Below are positions 54,060 to 62,563 of a DNA stretch of 64,000 nt, piece by piece (position 1 is the stretch's first letter; each line of letters begins with the position of its first letter). The position numbers and the translations under genes were made by a program. The DNA comes from Promethearchaeota archaeon. GTDB lineage: Archaea; Asgardarchaeota; Lokiarchaeia; Sigyniarchaeales; SOKP01. The stretch spans positions 1 through 64,000 of the forward strand of contig JAHPZI010000002.1 in NCBI GenBank assembly GCA_019058295.1. The letters are read 5' to 3'. The notes beneath the pieces were generated by a model that was given only the letters and a program-made list of their open reading frames with translations, searched no databases and was not told the origin of the DNA.

Positions 54060-55334
54060 TTATTTCTTGTTTTTTTTTATTTTTTTTTTAATTAAAAAAC
54101 CCATTTTGCTCTGAAGTCCAAACAGAGGAATAAAGCCATAACTCAAATTTTGATTAAAAGTGCTAGCCGTTTCATAAGTTGCTAAGTTCATATCATATAT
54201 TCCGTAAGGAGATTCCCTTGCTACAACTTCTGCGCTTCCTTTAAATAATTTTACTTTAACACTACCAGTTACTTTTTTGTTTATTTCATTTATAAACGCA
54301 TCTAATGCATCTTTTAAAGGATCAACCCATAATCCCTCATAAGCTAACTCAGACCATCTTTGATCTACCATGTTTTTAAAGGAATTTTCTTGCTTAGTAC
54401 ATACATATTTCTCAAGATCTTTATGCGCTTTAATAAGCATTAATGCCGCAGGAACTTCATAAGTTTCTCTTGATTTTAATCCAATGGCTCGATCTTCCAT
54501 GTGTTCTATTCTTCCAACACCATGCTTACATCCTAAATCGTGTAATGTTCTTAATAAGTCAATACTACTCATCTTTTCCCCATTTAAGCCTACTGGAACC
54601 CCTTCTTCAAAATTAATAGTTATATATTCGGGCTCATTGGGAGCCTTCTCAGGAGCAATTGTCCATTCTCTCGAATCTTCAGGTGGTTCAATTTCTGGGT
54701 GTTCTAAAATATCACATTCTGCACTTCTTCCAAAGAGATTCTCATCAATGCTATATTTCTTATATTTATTGACTGGAATACCATGTCTTTCTGCGTATTT
54801 GACTTCCTCATCTCGCCCCATATTCCATTCAATTAAGGGTTGTAATACCTCGATTTCTGGAGCGTACGCATTTGCTGTAATATTTATTCTAATCTGATCG
54901 TTTCCTTTCCCAGTACACCCATGTGCTACTACGGAAATTCCTTCCTTTTTAGCAATTTTAATAGCTTCTATAGCAATTAAAGGTCTCCCTACGGCAGTGC
55001 TTAACGGATATATCCCTTGATATAACCCATTGGCTTTAATTGCAGGAAAAACATAGTCTTTTACAAATCTTTCTTTTAAATCTACTGTGTAATGTTTAAC
55101 AGCACCTAATTTATACGCTTTTTCTTCAATTTCTTTAAACCTTGTTGGATCAGCAAATTCTTGACCTAAATCAGCTGTAAATGTATAGACTTTGGCGCTA
55201 TATGTTTCTTGAAGCCACTTAATCATGCAGGAAGTGTTTGATCATATATACATCAATTGTATATATTCTAATCCTCCTGAATACATTAATAAAATCTTAT
55301 CATACTTATCCTTTTTGGGTCCTAATTGATTCAT
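54060..55334 (-). CDS. argG: Argininosuccinate synthase interrupted by a 30-nt intron-like insert; join(54060..55237,55268..55334)
   Basis: Joins citrulline and aspartate with ATP in arginine synthesis. The downstream part is a good ArgG from MIKWLQETYSAKVYTFTADLGQ onward (PLSTAVGRPLIA, GCTGKGNDQIRI). Its essential N-terminal PP-loop is encoded upstream in the same frame from ATG at 55334 (ILLMYSGGL) but is separated by 30 nt (55238-55267) carrying an in-frame TGA. Removing the 30 nt gives SGGLDTSCMIKWL and a 414-residue protein of normal archaeal length. The insert has BHB features (see its own entry). Weak ribosome binding site (GATGATGG) before the ATG. Confidence 0.87.
55238..55267 (-). 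other. Putative BHB-type intron in argG
   Basis: 30 nt on the minus strand, bounded by TTAG before and ACACTT after. Inside, ATATATACA (55266-55258) and TGTATATAT (55252-55244) form a 9-bp stem with a 5-nt loop. Flanking it, GATT (55273-55270) pairs with GATC (55243-55240), leaving 3-nt bulges AGA (55269-55267) and AAA (55239-55237) on opposite strands. Cleavage between the second and third bulge bases, the archaeal splicing-endonuclease rule, removes exactly these 30 nt. The outer exon helix is weak in this register (G-C, A-A, G-C, G-U, A-U); an alternative CAGGAG/TTCCTG pairing is stronger but widens the 3' bulge. Confidence 0.75.
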
Positions 55335-55513
55335 ATTCCATCATCTCAAAAGAATAAACATATTAAGATTTGATAGAATTTATTTTTTCCCCTAAAATTA
55401 TTTAAGAAATTACTGGATGATAATGAAAAAAATTAAATATTGAATTATCAATTAGTAATTTGCAATTAACAATTTATTCTATTTTTTAAAACAAATAGCA
55501 AAAATTCGATATT

Positions 55514-57010
55514 TTGAACGAAAAAGATAATAATTTAGAAATAAGTGATGAAATATATAAGAAAATTTACAAATCCATTTCTACACAAATTTATACATGG
55601 CGTAAAATTGATGACGATCTAATTCTAATTGATTATAATAATGCTGCCGAAGAATTTACTGGAGCAAGAATAAAGGATTACATCGGAATAAAAGCTACAG
55701 AATTATATAAAGATCAACCAAACATTTTGAATGAATTATTTGATTGTGCTAATACACAATTAGATATCTCTAGAGAGATGGAATATAAAGGCATATCGAC
55801 GGGAGAGGAAAAATATTTAGAAGTTATATATAATTTTATAACCCCTGATTTAGTTTTAGTTCATATGAAAGATATTACCGATAGAAGAAAAGTGGAAGAG
55901 ATCCTGAAGAAAGAAAAACAGGAAAAATCTATTATCTTAGAAAATATCTTGGAACATATAGTTTTTCAAACTTTAGATCATACAGTTATATATCCTAATA
56001 AAGCTGCGTGTGATTCAGTTAGTCAAAAACCAGAACAATTAATTGGACGAAAGTGTCATCAAATATGGCAAGGCAGTGATGAGGTTTGTGAAAACTGTCC
56101 AGTTGAACATTCATTTAAAACGAAAAAACCAGAGACCAATGAAATCACAACTGGTGATGGGAGAGTTTGGTTTATTAAAGGATATCCTATTCTTGATGAT
56201 GATGGAAATTTAATAGGTGGTGTCGAGCTTACCTCTGAAATAACGGAAAAGAAGCATATTGAAGTTAAATTAAAAAAATCAGAAAAAATGTATCGAGAAG
56301 CTTACAATAGTAGTAATCTTTATAAAGATTTATTTACCCATGATATAAATAACATATTTCAAAATATCTTATCTTCAATCGAACTCTACAATTTATATAG
56401 GAAAGATCCTAACAAACAAACAGAACTTGAGGAAATTGAAAATTTAATAGTAGAACAAATTTTAAGAGGTACAATGCTAGTATCAAATGTTCAGAACCTT
56501 TCAACAATCGAAAATTATGATATGTCTCTATTTTCAATTGAAGTTAACGAAGTTTTAAAAAAGGCAATCTCTTTTGTAAGACAGAGTTTTCCTAATAAAA
56601 AACTAAATATTAAGACTGAATCAATACAAAACGAGTATTTTGTTATGGCAAATGAGTTATTGCAAAACGCTTTTGAAAATCTTTTATTTAACGCTGTGAA
56701 ACATAATATAAATGAAATTATCAAGATTGATATAAAATTATCAAAAGACGTAAAAGATGATAAAAAAATAATAAAAATAGAATTTATTGATAATGGTATC
56801 GGGATTCATGACTCCATGAAAGATGAAATATTCCATAGGGAATATAGAGATTATTTAAAATATAAACTCCCTTCAGGAATAGGATTAGGTCTGCTATTTA
56901 CAAAAAAAATGATCGAAAGTTTTAATGGTGAAATAAAAGTTGAAGATAGGATTGAAGGGGATTATTCCCAAGGTAGTAATTTTATTATCATGATACCAGA
57001 GGAAAAATGA
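55514..57010 (+). CDS. PAS-domain sensor histidine kinase
   Basis: 498 residues, no membrane segment. PAS 1 at about 18-125, PAS 2 at about 140-245 with a Cys set (C181, C192, C195 in CHQIWQGSDEVCENCP) that may bind a metal or cofactor, then the phosphoacceptor region FTHDINNIFQNILSS (H276) and a C-terminal ATPase (NLLFNAVKHN, DNGIGI, GIGLGLLFTKKM). A soluble sensor of an internal redox or chemical signal. TTG start; response regulator follows after one base. Confidence 0.92.
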   Translation: MNEKDNNLEISDEIYKKIYKSISTQIYTWRKIDDDLILIDYNNAAEEFTGARIKDYIGIKATELYKDQPNILNELFDCANTQLDISREMEYKGISTGEEKYLEVIYNFITPDLVLVHMKDITDRRKVEEILKKEKQEKSIILENILEHIVFQTLDHTVIYPNKAACDSVSQKPEQLIGRKCHQIWQGSDEVCENCPVEHSFKTKKPETNEITTGDGRVWFIKGYPILDDDGNLIGGVELTSEITEKKHIEVKLKKSEKMYREAYNSSNLYKDLFTHDINNIFQNILSSIELYNLYRKDPNKQTELEEIENLIVEQILRGTMLVSNVQNLSTIENYDMSLFSIEVNEVLKKAISFVRQSFPNKKLNIKTESIQNEYFVMANELLQNAFENLLFNAVKHNINEIIKIDIKLSKDVKDDKKIIKIEFIDNGIGIHDSMKDEIFHREYRDYLKYKLPSGIGLGLLFTKKMIESFNGEIKVEDRIEGDYSQGSNFIIMIPEEK

Positions 57011-57011
57011 A

Positions 57012-57365
57012 ATGGCAACCATTTTCATTATTGAAGATGATATTTCTCTACAGAAATTATATGATATGATTTTAAGCACCTCAGGACATCAAGTTGTGGG
57101 AGTTGCGAATAATGGGGATGAGGCGGTAAAAATCTATGAATCATTTTCTGTAAAACCAGACATAATAATAATGGATCATAGAATGCCTATCAAAAATGGG
57201 ATTGAAGCGACAAAGGAAATCCTAAAAATTAGCAATCACTCAAAAATTATATTTGCAAGTGCAGATAATAGTGTAAAAAACCTAGCACTGTCAATTGGAG
57301 CCATTAAATTCATTGAAAAACCATTTTCAATGGAAAAATTCCTAAAAATAATTGAAAAAATATAA
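57012..57365 (+). CDS. Single-domain response regulator
   Basis: 117 residues: receiver domain only. Acidic pair IIEDD (D9, D10), phosphoacceptor IIIMDHRMP (D55), and the conserved Lys in FIEKPF. No output domain, so it probably acts by protein contact. Overlapping-style arrangement with the kinase (stop at 57010, ATG at 57012) indicates translational coupling and a cognate pair. Confidence 0.93.
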   Translation: MATIFIIEDDISLQKLYDMILSTSGHQVVGVANNGDEAVKIYESFSVKPDIIIMDHRMPIKNGIEATKEILKISNHSKIIFASADNSVKNLALSIGAIKFIEKPFSMEKFLKIIEKI

Positions 57366-57469
57366 TAAATTACAAATTTTAGTGAATTTAACTTAATATA
57401 TTTATTTCAAAAGAAATAAATGAATTTAAAATAATTAATTTACTAAGTCTATATTCTTAAATCTTTAAA

Positions 57470-58474
57470 ATGAAAGCTGATTATTTAGACAAATTTCAAG
57501 GTACTCTCATCTCCGTAGCTATAGGTGATACTCTAGGGCATCCTTTTGAAGGAAGATTAAGATCAGAGATCTATTCTCGTTTTGATAAATTTGAGGAGTT
57601 TATTCAAAATAATAAAAGGCTCTTCAATACATATACTGACGACACACAACTCACAATACATACAGCTGAAGCGTTAATTCAAGGAGGCGGATTTAATATT
57701 AATAATTTCATCCGAGAATATGTTAAATGGTTAGAAGAACCACCAATTGGACCTGGATATGGATGTCTCTCATCAATTCAAAAATTGAAATATGGCATTC
57801 CATGGGAAAAAGCAGCTTCAAATTCGGGAGGAAATGGAACAGCTATGCGTGTCTCTCCAATAGGATTATTTTATTGTAAAGATCTAGAAGATTTAAAAAT
57901 AAATGCGATACGATCAAGTATTATTACCCATTCCCATCCAGCTGCGTCTGCTGGTGCTGTTGTAATCGCCAGAGCAATTGCTTATTTAATAGAAAGAGGA
58001 CCAGAAATCCATTTTTCGATTGATGATTTTTTTAATGTATTAATATCTTTCATTTCTGGCTCTGATATGGAGATTTGGGAAGAATTCATTGAGATTTTGA
58101 AAAAACTAAGAGATAATCTTGATTTACCAGTAGAAGCTGGTTTAATTAAATTTTCTCAGATAGGAGTGAAATCACCCTATTTTATTGAACATTTTTTGGG
58201 TCAAGCATTTGTCCATCCTTACACGCTAAGTACAGTTGCCTGTGCAATTTTTATATTTCTAAAAAAAATGAATTCATCATTTAAAGAATGTATCTTTGAA
58301 TTGTCTACTGCTGGTGGAGATAGCGACACAATTGGAGCAATCGGTGGTAGCTTAGTTGGTGCATATTATGGTTTTACTAACATTCCTGAAGATTTGATAA
58401 AATTAGTAAAAAATAATAAAAAAATATTGCAATTAGCGGAATCCCTCTATGAAAAATTTAAGGAGAGATATTAA
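57470..58474 (+). CDS. ADP-ribosylglycohydrolase family protein
   Basis: 334-residue ARH/DraG fold: GTLISVAIGDTLGHPFEG, TYTDDTQLTIHTAEAL (first magnesium site), GGNGTAMRVSPIGLFY, ITHSHPAASAGAV and the second metal site AGGDSDTIGAIGGSLVGAYYG. Removes ADP-ribose from proteins or hydrolyses related O-linked ADP-ribose. No ADP-ribosyltransferase is adjacent. ATG start. Confidence 0.9.
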   Translation: MKADYLDKFQGTLISVAIGDTLGHPFEGRLRSEIYSRFDKFEEFIQNNKRLFNTYTDDTQLTIHTAEALIQGGGFNINNFIREYVKWLEEPPIGPGYGCLSSIQKLKYGIPWEKAASNSGGNGTAMRVSPIGLFYCKDLEDLKINAIRSSIITHSHPAASAGAVVIARAIAYLIERGPEIHFSIDDFFNVLISFISGSDMEIWEEFIEILKKLRDNLDLPVEAGLIKFSQIGVKSPYFIEHFLGQAFVHPYTLSTVACAIFIFLKKMNSSFKECIFELSTAGGDSDTIGAIGGSLVGAYYGFTNIPEDLIKLVKNNKKILQLAESLYEKFKERY

Positions 58475-58479
58475 ATCAT

Positions 58480-59058
58480 TTAATTTAAATTCCCAAGAAG
58501 ATCTTTTAACTTTTTAGAACAAGACAAGCAGAATTTAGTTGGTTTTTCATCTGCTTCGAGTAAACTGTTTGAGAATTGCATAACACATTTATTATTACAA
58601 TGTTTCAAGCAAAAAGTATGCCCGAGCTCATGTATTGCTTCTTTAAGAACTCTCAATTCAAATTGAGATTTATTTTCAGGTCGATTATAAAAGCCTTCTT
58701 TAAGGCGCATTATTTGAATTAAAGAAGCTTCAGGCGAATTTAGATCTTGCTTTTTTGGAATTATTGCAATACCAAATATAAATTTTAATTCTCCTGAAAA
58801 TATGTCTTTATCGATTATTCCTAATGTGCGAAAATGTTTACTCTCACTACAATATTTATGAAGCCTTCTTACAGTTAATGAACCATTATATTGTCTCCTT
58901 GACGGATTATATTCAGATTCTTTGAGTGGAATAGAGTCAGGCGAAATTTCTACTGAATCAATAAATTCTTTAAAAAACCAATTCAATTTTTTCTTCAATT
59001 TCTTCAGAATAATCGTATCTAAATCGCCAATTTTTTGAAGATAAATTACTTTTTTCAA
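58480..59058 (-). CDS. amzA: Archaemetzincin
   Basis: 192 residues with the zinc-protease motif HELGHTFCLKH (about 139-149) followed by C-x4-CVMQF and CLSCSKKL cysteines, the signature of archaemetzincins (AMZ), which carry an extra structural zinc site. Minimal protease of unknown natural substrate. Opposite strand to and 5 nt from the ARH gene end. ATG start. Confidence 0.93.
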   Translation of the reverse strand: MKKVIYLQKIGDLDTIILKKLKKKLNWFFKEFIDSVEISPDSIPLKESEYNPSRRQYNGSLTVRRLHKYCSESKHFRTLGIIDKDIFSGELKFIFGIAIIPKKQDLNSPEASLIQIMRLKEGFYNRPENKSQFELRVLKEAIHELGHTFCLKHCNNKCVMQFSNSLLEADEKPTKFCLSCSKKLKDLLGNLN

Positions 59059-59215
59059 AATTAAAACTTATATGTATTTGTTTTCAATTTAATTATTCAA
59101 ACTATGAAAATGTAAGTTATGAAATATTTTTTTACAATTGTTCAAAAAAAGCAAAATTGAAAAAATAAGATTAACTTTTGAATTGTATAATTATTATTAT
59201 TTATCGATCCTCCTC

Positions 59216-59317
59216 GGGAGGGTGGTCTAGCTTGGTATGATTCCTGGTTTGGGACTTCAAACAGAAAGCTTGGAGCAAAACACCAGGAGGCCGGGGGTTC
59301 GAATCCCCCCCCTCCCA
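59216..59317 (+). tRNA. tRNA-Pro (TGG) with 28-nt BHB intron
   Basis: Acceptor GGGAGGG/CCCTCCC with discriminator A, D arm, anticodon stem CCTGG/CCAGG, loop TTTGGGA (anticodon TGG), T arm GGGGG-TTCGAAT-CCCCC. The canonical 37/38 intron is 59254-59281: centre helix TTTG/CAAA, bulges GGA and ACA, inner helix CTTC/GGAG. Cutting after the second bulge base gives a normal seven-base loop. CCA is not encoded. Confidence 0.95.
59254..59281 (+). other. tRNA-Pro intron
   Basis: 28 nt at the canonical position after base 37. Perfect BHB: 4-bp centre, two 3-nt bulges on opposite strands. Shows the genome uses the splicing endonuclease, and gives a local standard for the argG insert. Confidence 0.9.
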
Positions 59318-59328
59318 TTTTCATGATT

Positions 59329-59595
59329 CTAATCTTTAGTTTCTTCGGAATTAAAATAAACATCAGGTATTAAATCGAGGACAGTTGAGAATAGCGACAT
59401 TATAATAGCAGGATTATCCGAATTGACTTTATAATAATTATAAAATCTTCTCTTAGTAGAGATTTTAATGTTATCTTTAAAAAATTGAAGAATTTGTTTG
59501 ATTTCATTATCAACATCTTTATTTTTTTGAATGCATGCCTTTAAATCATTTTTTCCTGTTTTTTTATTATTCTTAATAATTAGTTTTAGAATCAT
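59329..59595 (-). CDS. Small hypothetical protein
   Basis: 88 residues, basic N-terminus (MILKLIIKNNKKTGKND) then helical (DNEIKQILQFFKDN, IMSLFSTVLDLIPDVYF). Not recognised; the helical half recalls UPF0147 spacing but the match is weak. Ends 12 nt after the tRNA on the opposite strand. Confidence 0.4.
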   Translation of the reverse strand: MILKLIIKNNKKTGKNDLKACIQKNKDVDNEIKQILQFFKDNIKISTKRRFYNYYKVNSDNPAIIMSLFSTVLDLIPDVYFNSEETKD

Positions 59596-59712
59596 TCTGA
59601 TTATTTCCTATTATTTCTGATTGAAAATTATTTTAAGCACTATAATTATATAAAAAATTATTTAAACAATTCTCTTTTTTAAAAAAAAAGAATAGAAATT
59701 AAAAAATGAGAT

Positions 59713-60255
59713 TTAAGAGGATCTTTTCTTGATCAAAAGATTAATAGCAGCCACAATTGCCCAGCCAATACATGTAAATAATAAAATATACTTCACGAGG
59801 GCAAAACAGCTATGTGTTATAGCCCATATATCTGGGAAGCCTGAAGGGTCTGTAAGCATAGCTAATATAAAAGCATTTTCAAACGCATCACAACAAGCAG
59901 CCAAAATACCTAAAATGCTTATTAAATGACCCGAATTACTCCAAAATGAGCCATTCTCAAATTTTCGAGAAATAATTAAAGCTAAACTAAAAGAAAAAGT
60001 TCCGTAAGAAATCATATATGCGTAATCTAAAATTTGCATAATTCTATAATAGTTTATGTTAGTTATTTTATAATGTCCTTTTAATACGGAGCCACTGAAC
60101 GATAGTTGACTTTCTATAAATCCAACAGGGTATTTCGATAATATAAAGAAATATGCCATAAATGGATACACGATAATAGTTAATATTATGCTAAAAATTA
60201 GCAGTCGTTTGGTAGTTTTTGGAGATGGCCAATCATTTAATTTTTCTAAAACCAT
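59713..60255 (-). CDS. Four-helix membrane protein, function unknown
   Basis: 180 residues with about four transmembrane segments (18-38, 78-98, 108-128, 145-173), a basic N-terminus and a KKRSS tail. Not recognised. ATG at 60255, directly at the edge of a 120-bp direct repeat also found at 62292-62411. Confidence 0.65.
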   Translation of the reverse strand: MVLEKLNDWPSPKTTKRLLIFSIILTIIVYPFMAYFFILSKYPVGFIESQLSFSGSVLKGHYKITNINYYRIMQILDYAYMISYGTFSFSLALIISRKFENGSFWSNSGHLISILGILAACCDAFENAFILAMLTDPSGFPDIWAITHSCFALVKYILLFTCIGWAIVAAINLLIKKRSS

Positions 60256-60374
60256 TTATTGAACCTCATTAAAATAAGTCATATATTATAATATGAGGTA
60301 TACTAATTTAAGTACTATTAAAATTGATTAATTTGGGATATTAACCATTTAATCTGTACACAATCTTCTGCTAT
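60255..60374. repeat. Direct repeat copy 1 (flank of tetR)
   Basis: 120 bp from TTTATTGAACCTC to TCTTCTGCTAT, about 87% identical to 62292-62411. Includes the palindrome ATATTATAATAT and probably promoter sequence for the membrane protein gene. Confidence 0.85.
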
Positions 60375-60991
60375 TAATAAGAAGAATATTGTTTTGAAAA
60401 ATGGAATAAGACTAAATCTGTGAGGTATCTTCCAAATTGCTCGTCTGTTTCGAATAAAGGCATTATTAAAATATGACGAAGAATAATTGATTCAACGACA
60501 TTAAAAAGTAAAAAGAATTTCTCTTTTAAATCTCCTTCAGAAATATTCTCAAATGCTATATTTTGTTTCAATTCCTTAACAAGTTTCATTAACATTTCTT
60601 CAACAAGCGATTTAAAATCGTGGAATAATTCTTTGTTTGAAAGAAAGGCTTGCTCAAATGCTGAATGAAATTGTATATTTTTTCGGTGGAATTTAATAAA
60701 ATTTAACATTGTTTGGTATATTGATTTTGGTAAGGCAGACACTTTAATATTCCTAAAAAGCTCCAAATTGACTATGTTGCTTCTATTTCTAATTCCAATC
60801 TCACGCATAATGTCTGCTTTCCCATTAGGGAAATTACGATAGACTGTGCCAATTCCTATTTTGGCTCTATCGGCGATATGATTGGTGCTTAATTTATCGT
60901 ATCCTTTTTCAATGATGAGATTGTATGCCGTATTGACAATTAGATCGATTTTTTGCTTTTTATTTCGTGTAAATTTCTTATCTTTAGACAT
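60374..60991 (-). CDS. TetR-family transcriptional regulator
   Basis: Start set at the ATG at 60991 (MSKDKKFTRNKKQKIDLIV); an upstream frame to 61045 runs through the operators. Helix-turn-helix: NLIIEKGYDKLSTNHIADRAKIGIGTVYRNF. The C-terminal ligand/dimer domain is all helical. Divergent from the alpha/beta hydrolase gene, with two palindromic boxes between them, the usual autoregulated TetR layout. Confidence 0.88.
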   Translation of the reverse strand: MSKDKKFTRNKKQKIDLIVNTAYNLIIEKGYDKLSTNHIADRAKIGIGTVYRNFPNGKADIMREIGIRNRSNIVNLELFRNIKVSALPKSIYQTMLNFIKFHRKNIQFHSAFEQAFLSNKELFHDFKSLVEEMLMKLVKELKQNIAFENISEGDLKEKFFLLFNVVESIILRHILIMPLFETDEQFGRYLTDLVLFHFSKQYSSY

Positions 60992-61004
60992 ATAGATTAT
61001 AATG

Positions 61005-61015
61005 GAGCATTGCTC
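61005..61015. promoter_or_regulatory. TetR-type box 1
   Basis: GAGCATTGCTC, a perfect palindrome (GAGCA-T-TGCTC), just upstream of the tetR start codon. Confidence 0.55.
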
Positions 61016-61030
61016 AAAAACTTTATAAAA

Positions 61031-61041
61031 GAGTAATGCTC
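61031..61041. promoter_or_regulatory. TetR-type box 2
   Basis: GAGTAATGCTC, next to CCATATAAT, 16 bases after box 1 and about 47 bases before the hydrolase start. Confidence 0.5.
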
Positions 61042-61087
61042 CCATATAATAATAATTATTTAAAAAATCTAATTAAATAGAGGAAAA

Positions 61088-62245
61088 ATGTCAGAAAAAA
61101 CGAGATCTAAAACGAAGTATAATTTTACGGTGGGTCATTTTAATCTTCATGAAAATGATAATATAAATTTTCAACTAAATAGAGCAATTGGTAATGGAGG
61201 GCGTCTTGAGGACATAGAAAAAATAGCTCCTAAAATAAAAGATTTTGTCGATTGGAAACGAGAATTAGTATCAATAGCAGAGCAAGCATTAACTGAAGGC
61301 CGTACTTTAAATGCAGCTATGTATTATAGAGCCGCAGAATTTTTTGTTTTACCAAGTGATCCTGATAAAGAAATTCTTTTTGATAAATTCATTGAACTAT
61401 TTTATAAAGTCTATGAAAATGCCGCTAATGAAAAAGTTGAAATACCTTACGAAAATTCATTTCTTCCTGCTTTTCATCTCAAAAATGACCAAAGTAAAGG
61501 GACAATAGTAATTCATGGGGGATATGATTCTTTTATAGAAGAATTATATAAATTAGCATTGTATTTTAGAGATATGGGCTATGAAGTAGTATTATTTGAA
61601 GGACCTGGGCAAGGAACTGTACTTAAGAAAAATAAATTACATATGACACATGAATGGGAAAAACCGGTGAAAGTAATTCTTGATTATTTTAATTTCGATA
61701 ATGTTATATTGTTAGGACTTTCATTAGGAGGATATCTGGGATTACGCGCAGCTGCTTTTGAACCAAGAATAACAAAAGTCATTGCTTATGATATTATTTA
61801 TGATTTTTTTCAAGTTCTTTTATATGCTGCTGGAGGAAAAACAAAAGAACTTGTTGAATCTATGTTAGAAAAGAATGAACGCTCTCTTCTTAATAAGATT
61901 TTTCAAAGAGTGATGAAGAATAATTTGCTTGTAAATTGGGGTGTAAATCATGGAATGTATGTATTTGGTGCCAAGACTCCCTTTGAGTTCATAGAAAAAT
62001 CAAGATTGTTTTCTACAGCCCAAATCTCTGACCGCATAACCCAAGATGTTTTATTATTGGCAGGATCTAAAGACCATTTTATCCCAGTAGAGATGTTTTA
62101 TAAACAAATAGAAGCGTTAAAAAATGTCAAATCATTAACGTGTAGATTGTTTACAGAGAAAGAACATGCCGCAGGTCATTGCCAATATGGTAATTTGAAG
62201 CTTGCTTTCGATTTTATCCTCAACTGGATAGAAACTACTAATTAA
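61088..62245 (+). CDS. Alpha/beta hydrolase
   Basis: 385 residues: an N-terminal helical part (1-115), then the hydrolase fold with oxyanion HGG (143-145), nucleophile elbow GLSLGG (S212), an acid in AGSKDHFIPVE and the final His in EKEHAAGH. The helical cap plus fold resembles FrsA/C-C hydrolase-type enzymes. Substrate unknown; control by TetR and the neighbouring DAPG-hydrolase-like gene suggest breakdown of an aromatic or polyketide-like compound. ATG start after AGGAAAA. Confidence 0.85.
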   Translation: MSEKTRSKTKYNFTVGHFNLHENDNINFQLNRAIGNGGRLEDIEKIAPKIKDFVDWKRELVSIAEQALTEGRTLNAAMYYRAAEFFVLPSDPDKEILFDKFIELFYKVYENAANEKVEIPYENSFLPAFHLKNDQSKGTIVIHGGYDSFIEELYKLALYFRDMGYEVVLFEGPGQGTVLKKNKLHMTHEWEKPVKVILDYFNFDNVILLGLSLGGYLGLRAAAFEPRITKVIAYDIIYDFFQVLLYAAGGKTKELVESMLEKNERSLLNKIFQRVMKNNLLVNWGVNHGMYVFGAKTPFEFIEKSRLFSTAQISDRITQDVLLLAGSKDHFIPVEMFYKQIEALKNVKSLTCRLFTEKEHAAGHCQYGNLKLAFDFILNWIETTN

Positions 62246-62291
62246 ACTATAAATAATAATACAGCGTTTTAAGAATAATGTTAAGGGAAGA

Positions 62292-62411
62292 TTTATTGAA
62301 CCTCATTAAAATAGGTTATATATTATAATATGAGCTATACTAATTTAAGTACTACTAAACTTGACTGATCTTGAATATTAACCATATTATCTGTAAATAA
62401 TCTTCTGCTAT
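62292..62411. repeat. Direct repeat copy 2 (truncated duplicate of the tetR flank)
   Basis: About 87% identical to 60255-60374. It is preceded by 62255-62291, which resembles the start of the gene at 63726 (ATACAGCG, then AATAATGTTAAG), and followed by 62412-62440, which resembles the sequence before tetR (TAGACATATAGAGTATAAT). The region 62246-62563 thus is a scrambled, gene-less duplication remnant lacking the tetR coding part. Confidence 0.8.
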
Positions 62412-62563
62412 AGACATATAGAGTATAATAGAGTATCACTGAAAAATCTTATATATATCAATAATATAACTATTTCATTTCAATTGGAGTAATATTTAGA
62501 GATTCTCTCTTGAATTTACTAAATATTATATAAAATCAAAAACTAATCCATAATTTATATTGG

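Noticed and set aside
55238..55267. Stop-codon readthrough (selenocysteine) or frameshift in argG
   Set aside because: Reading through TGA would insert ten residues into the ATP-binding PP-loop, and the flanking exons are in the same frame, so neither explains the restored motif.
59142..59363. 73-residue minus-strand reading frame
   Set aside because: It runs through the tRNA-Pro gene and is its complement, not a protein.
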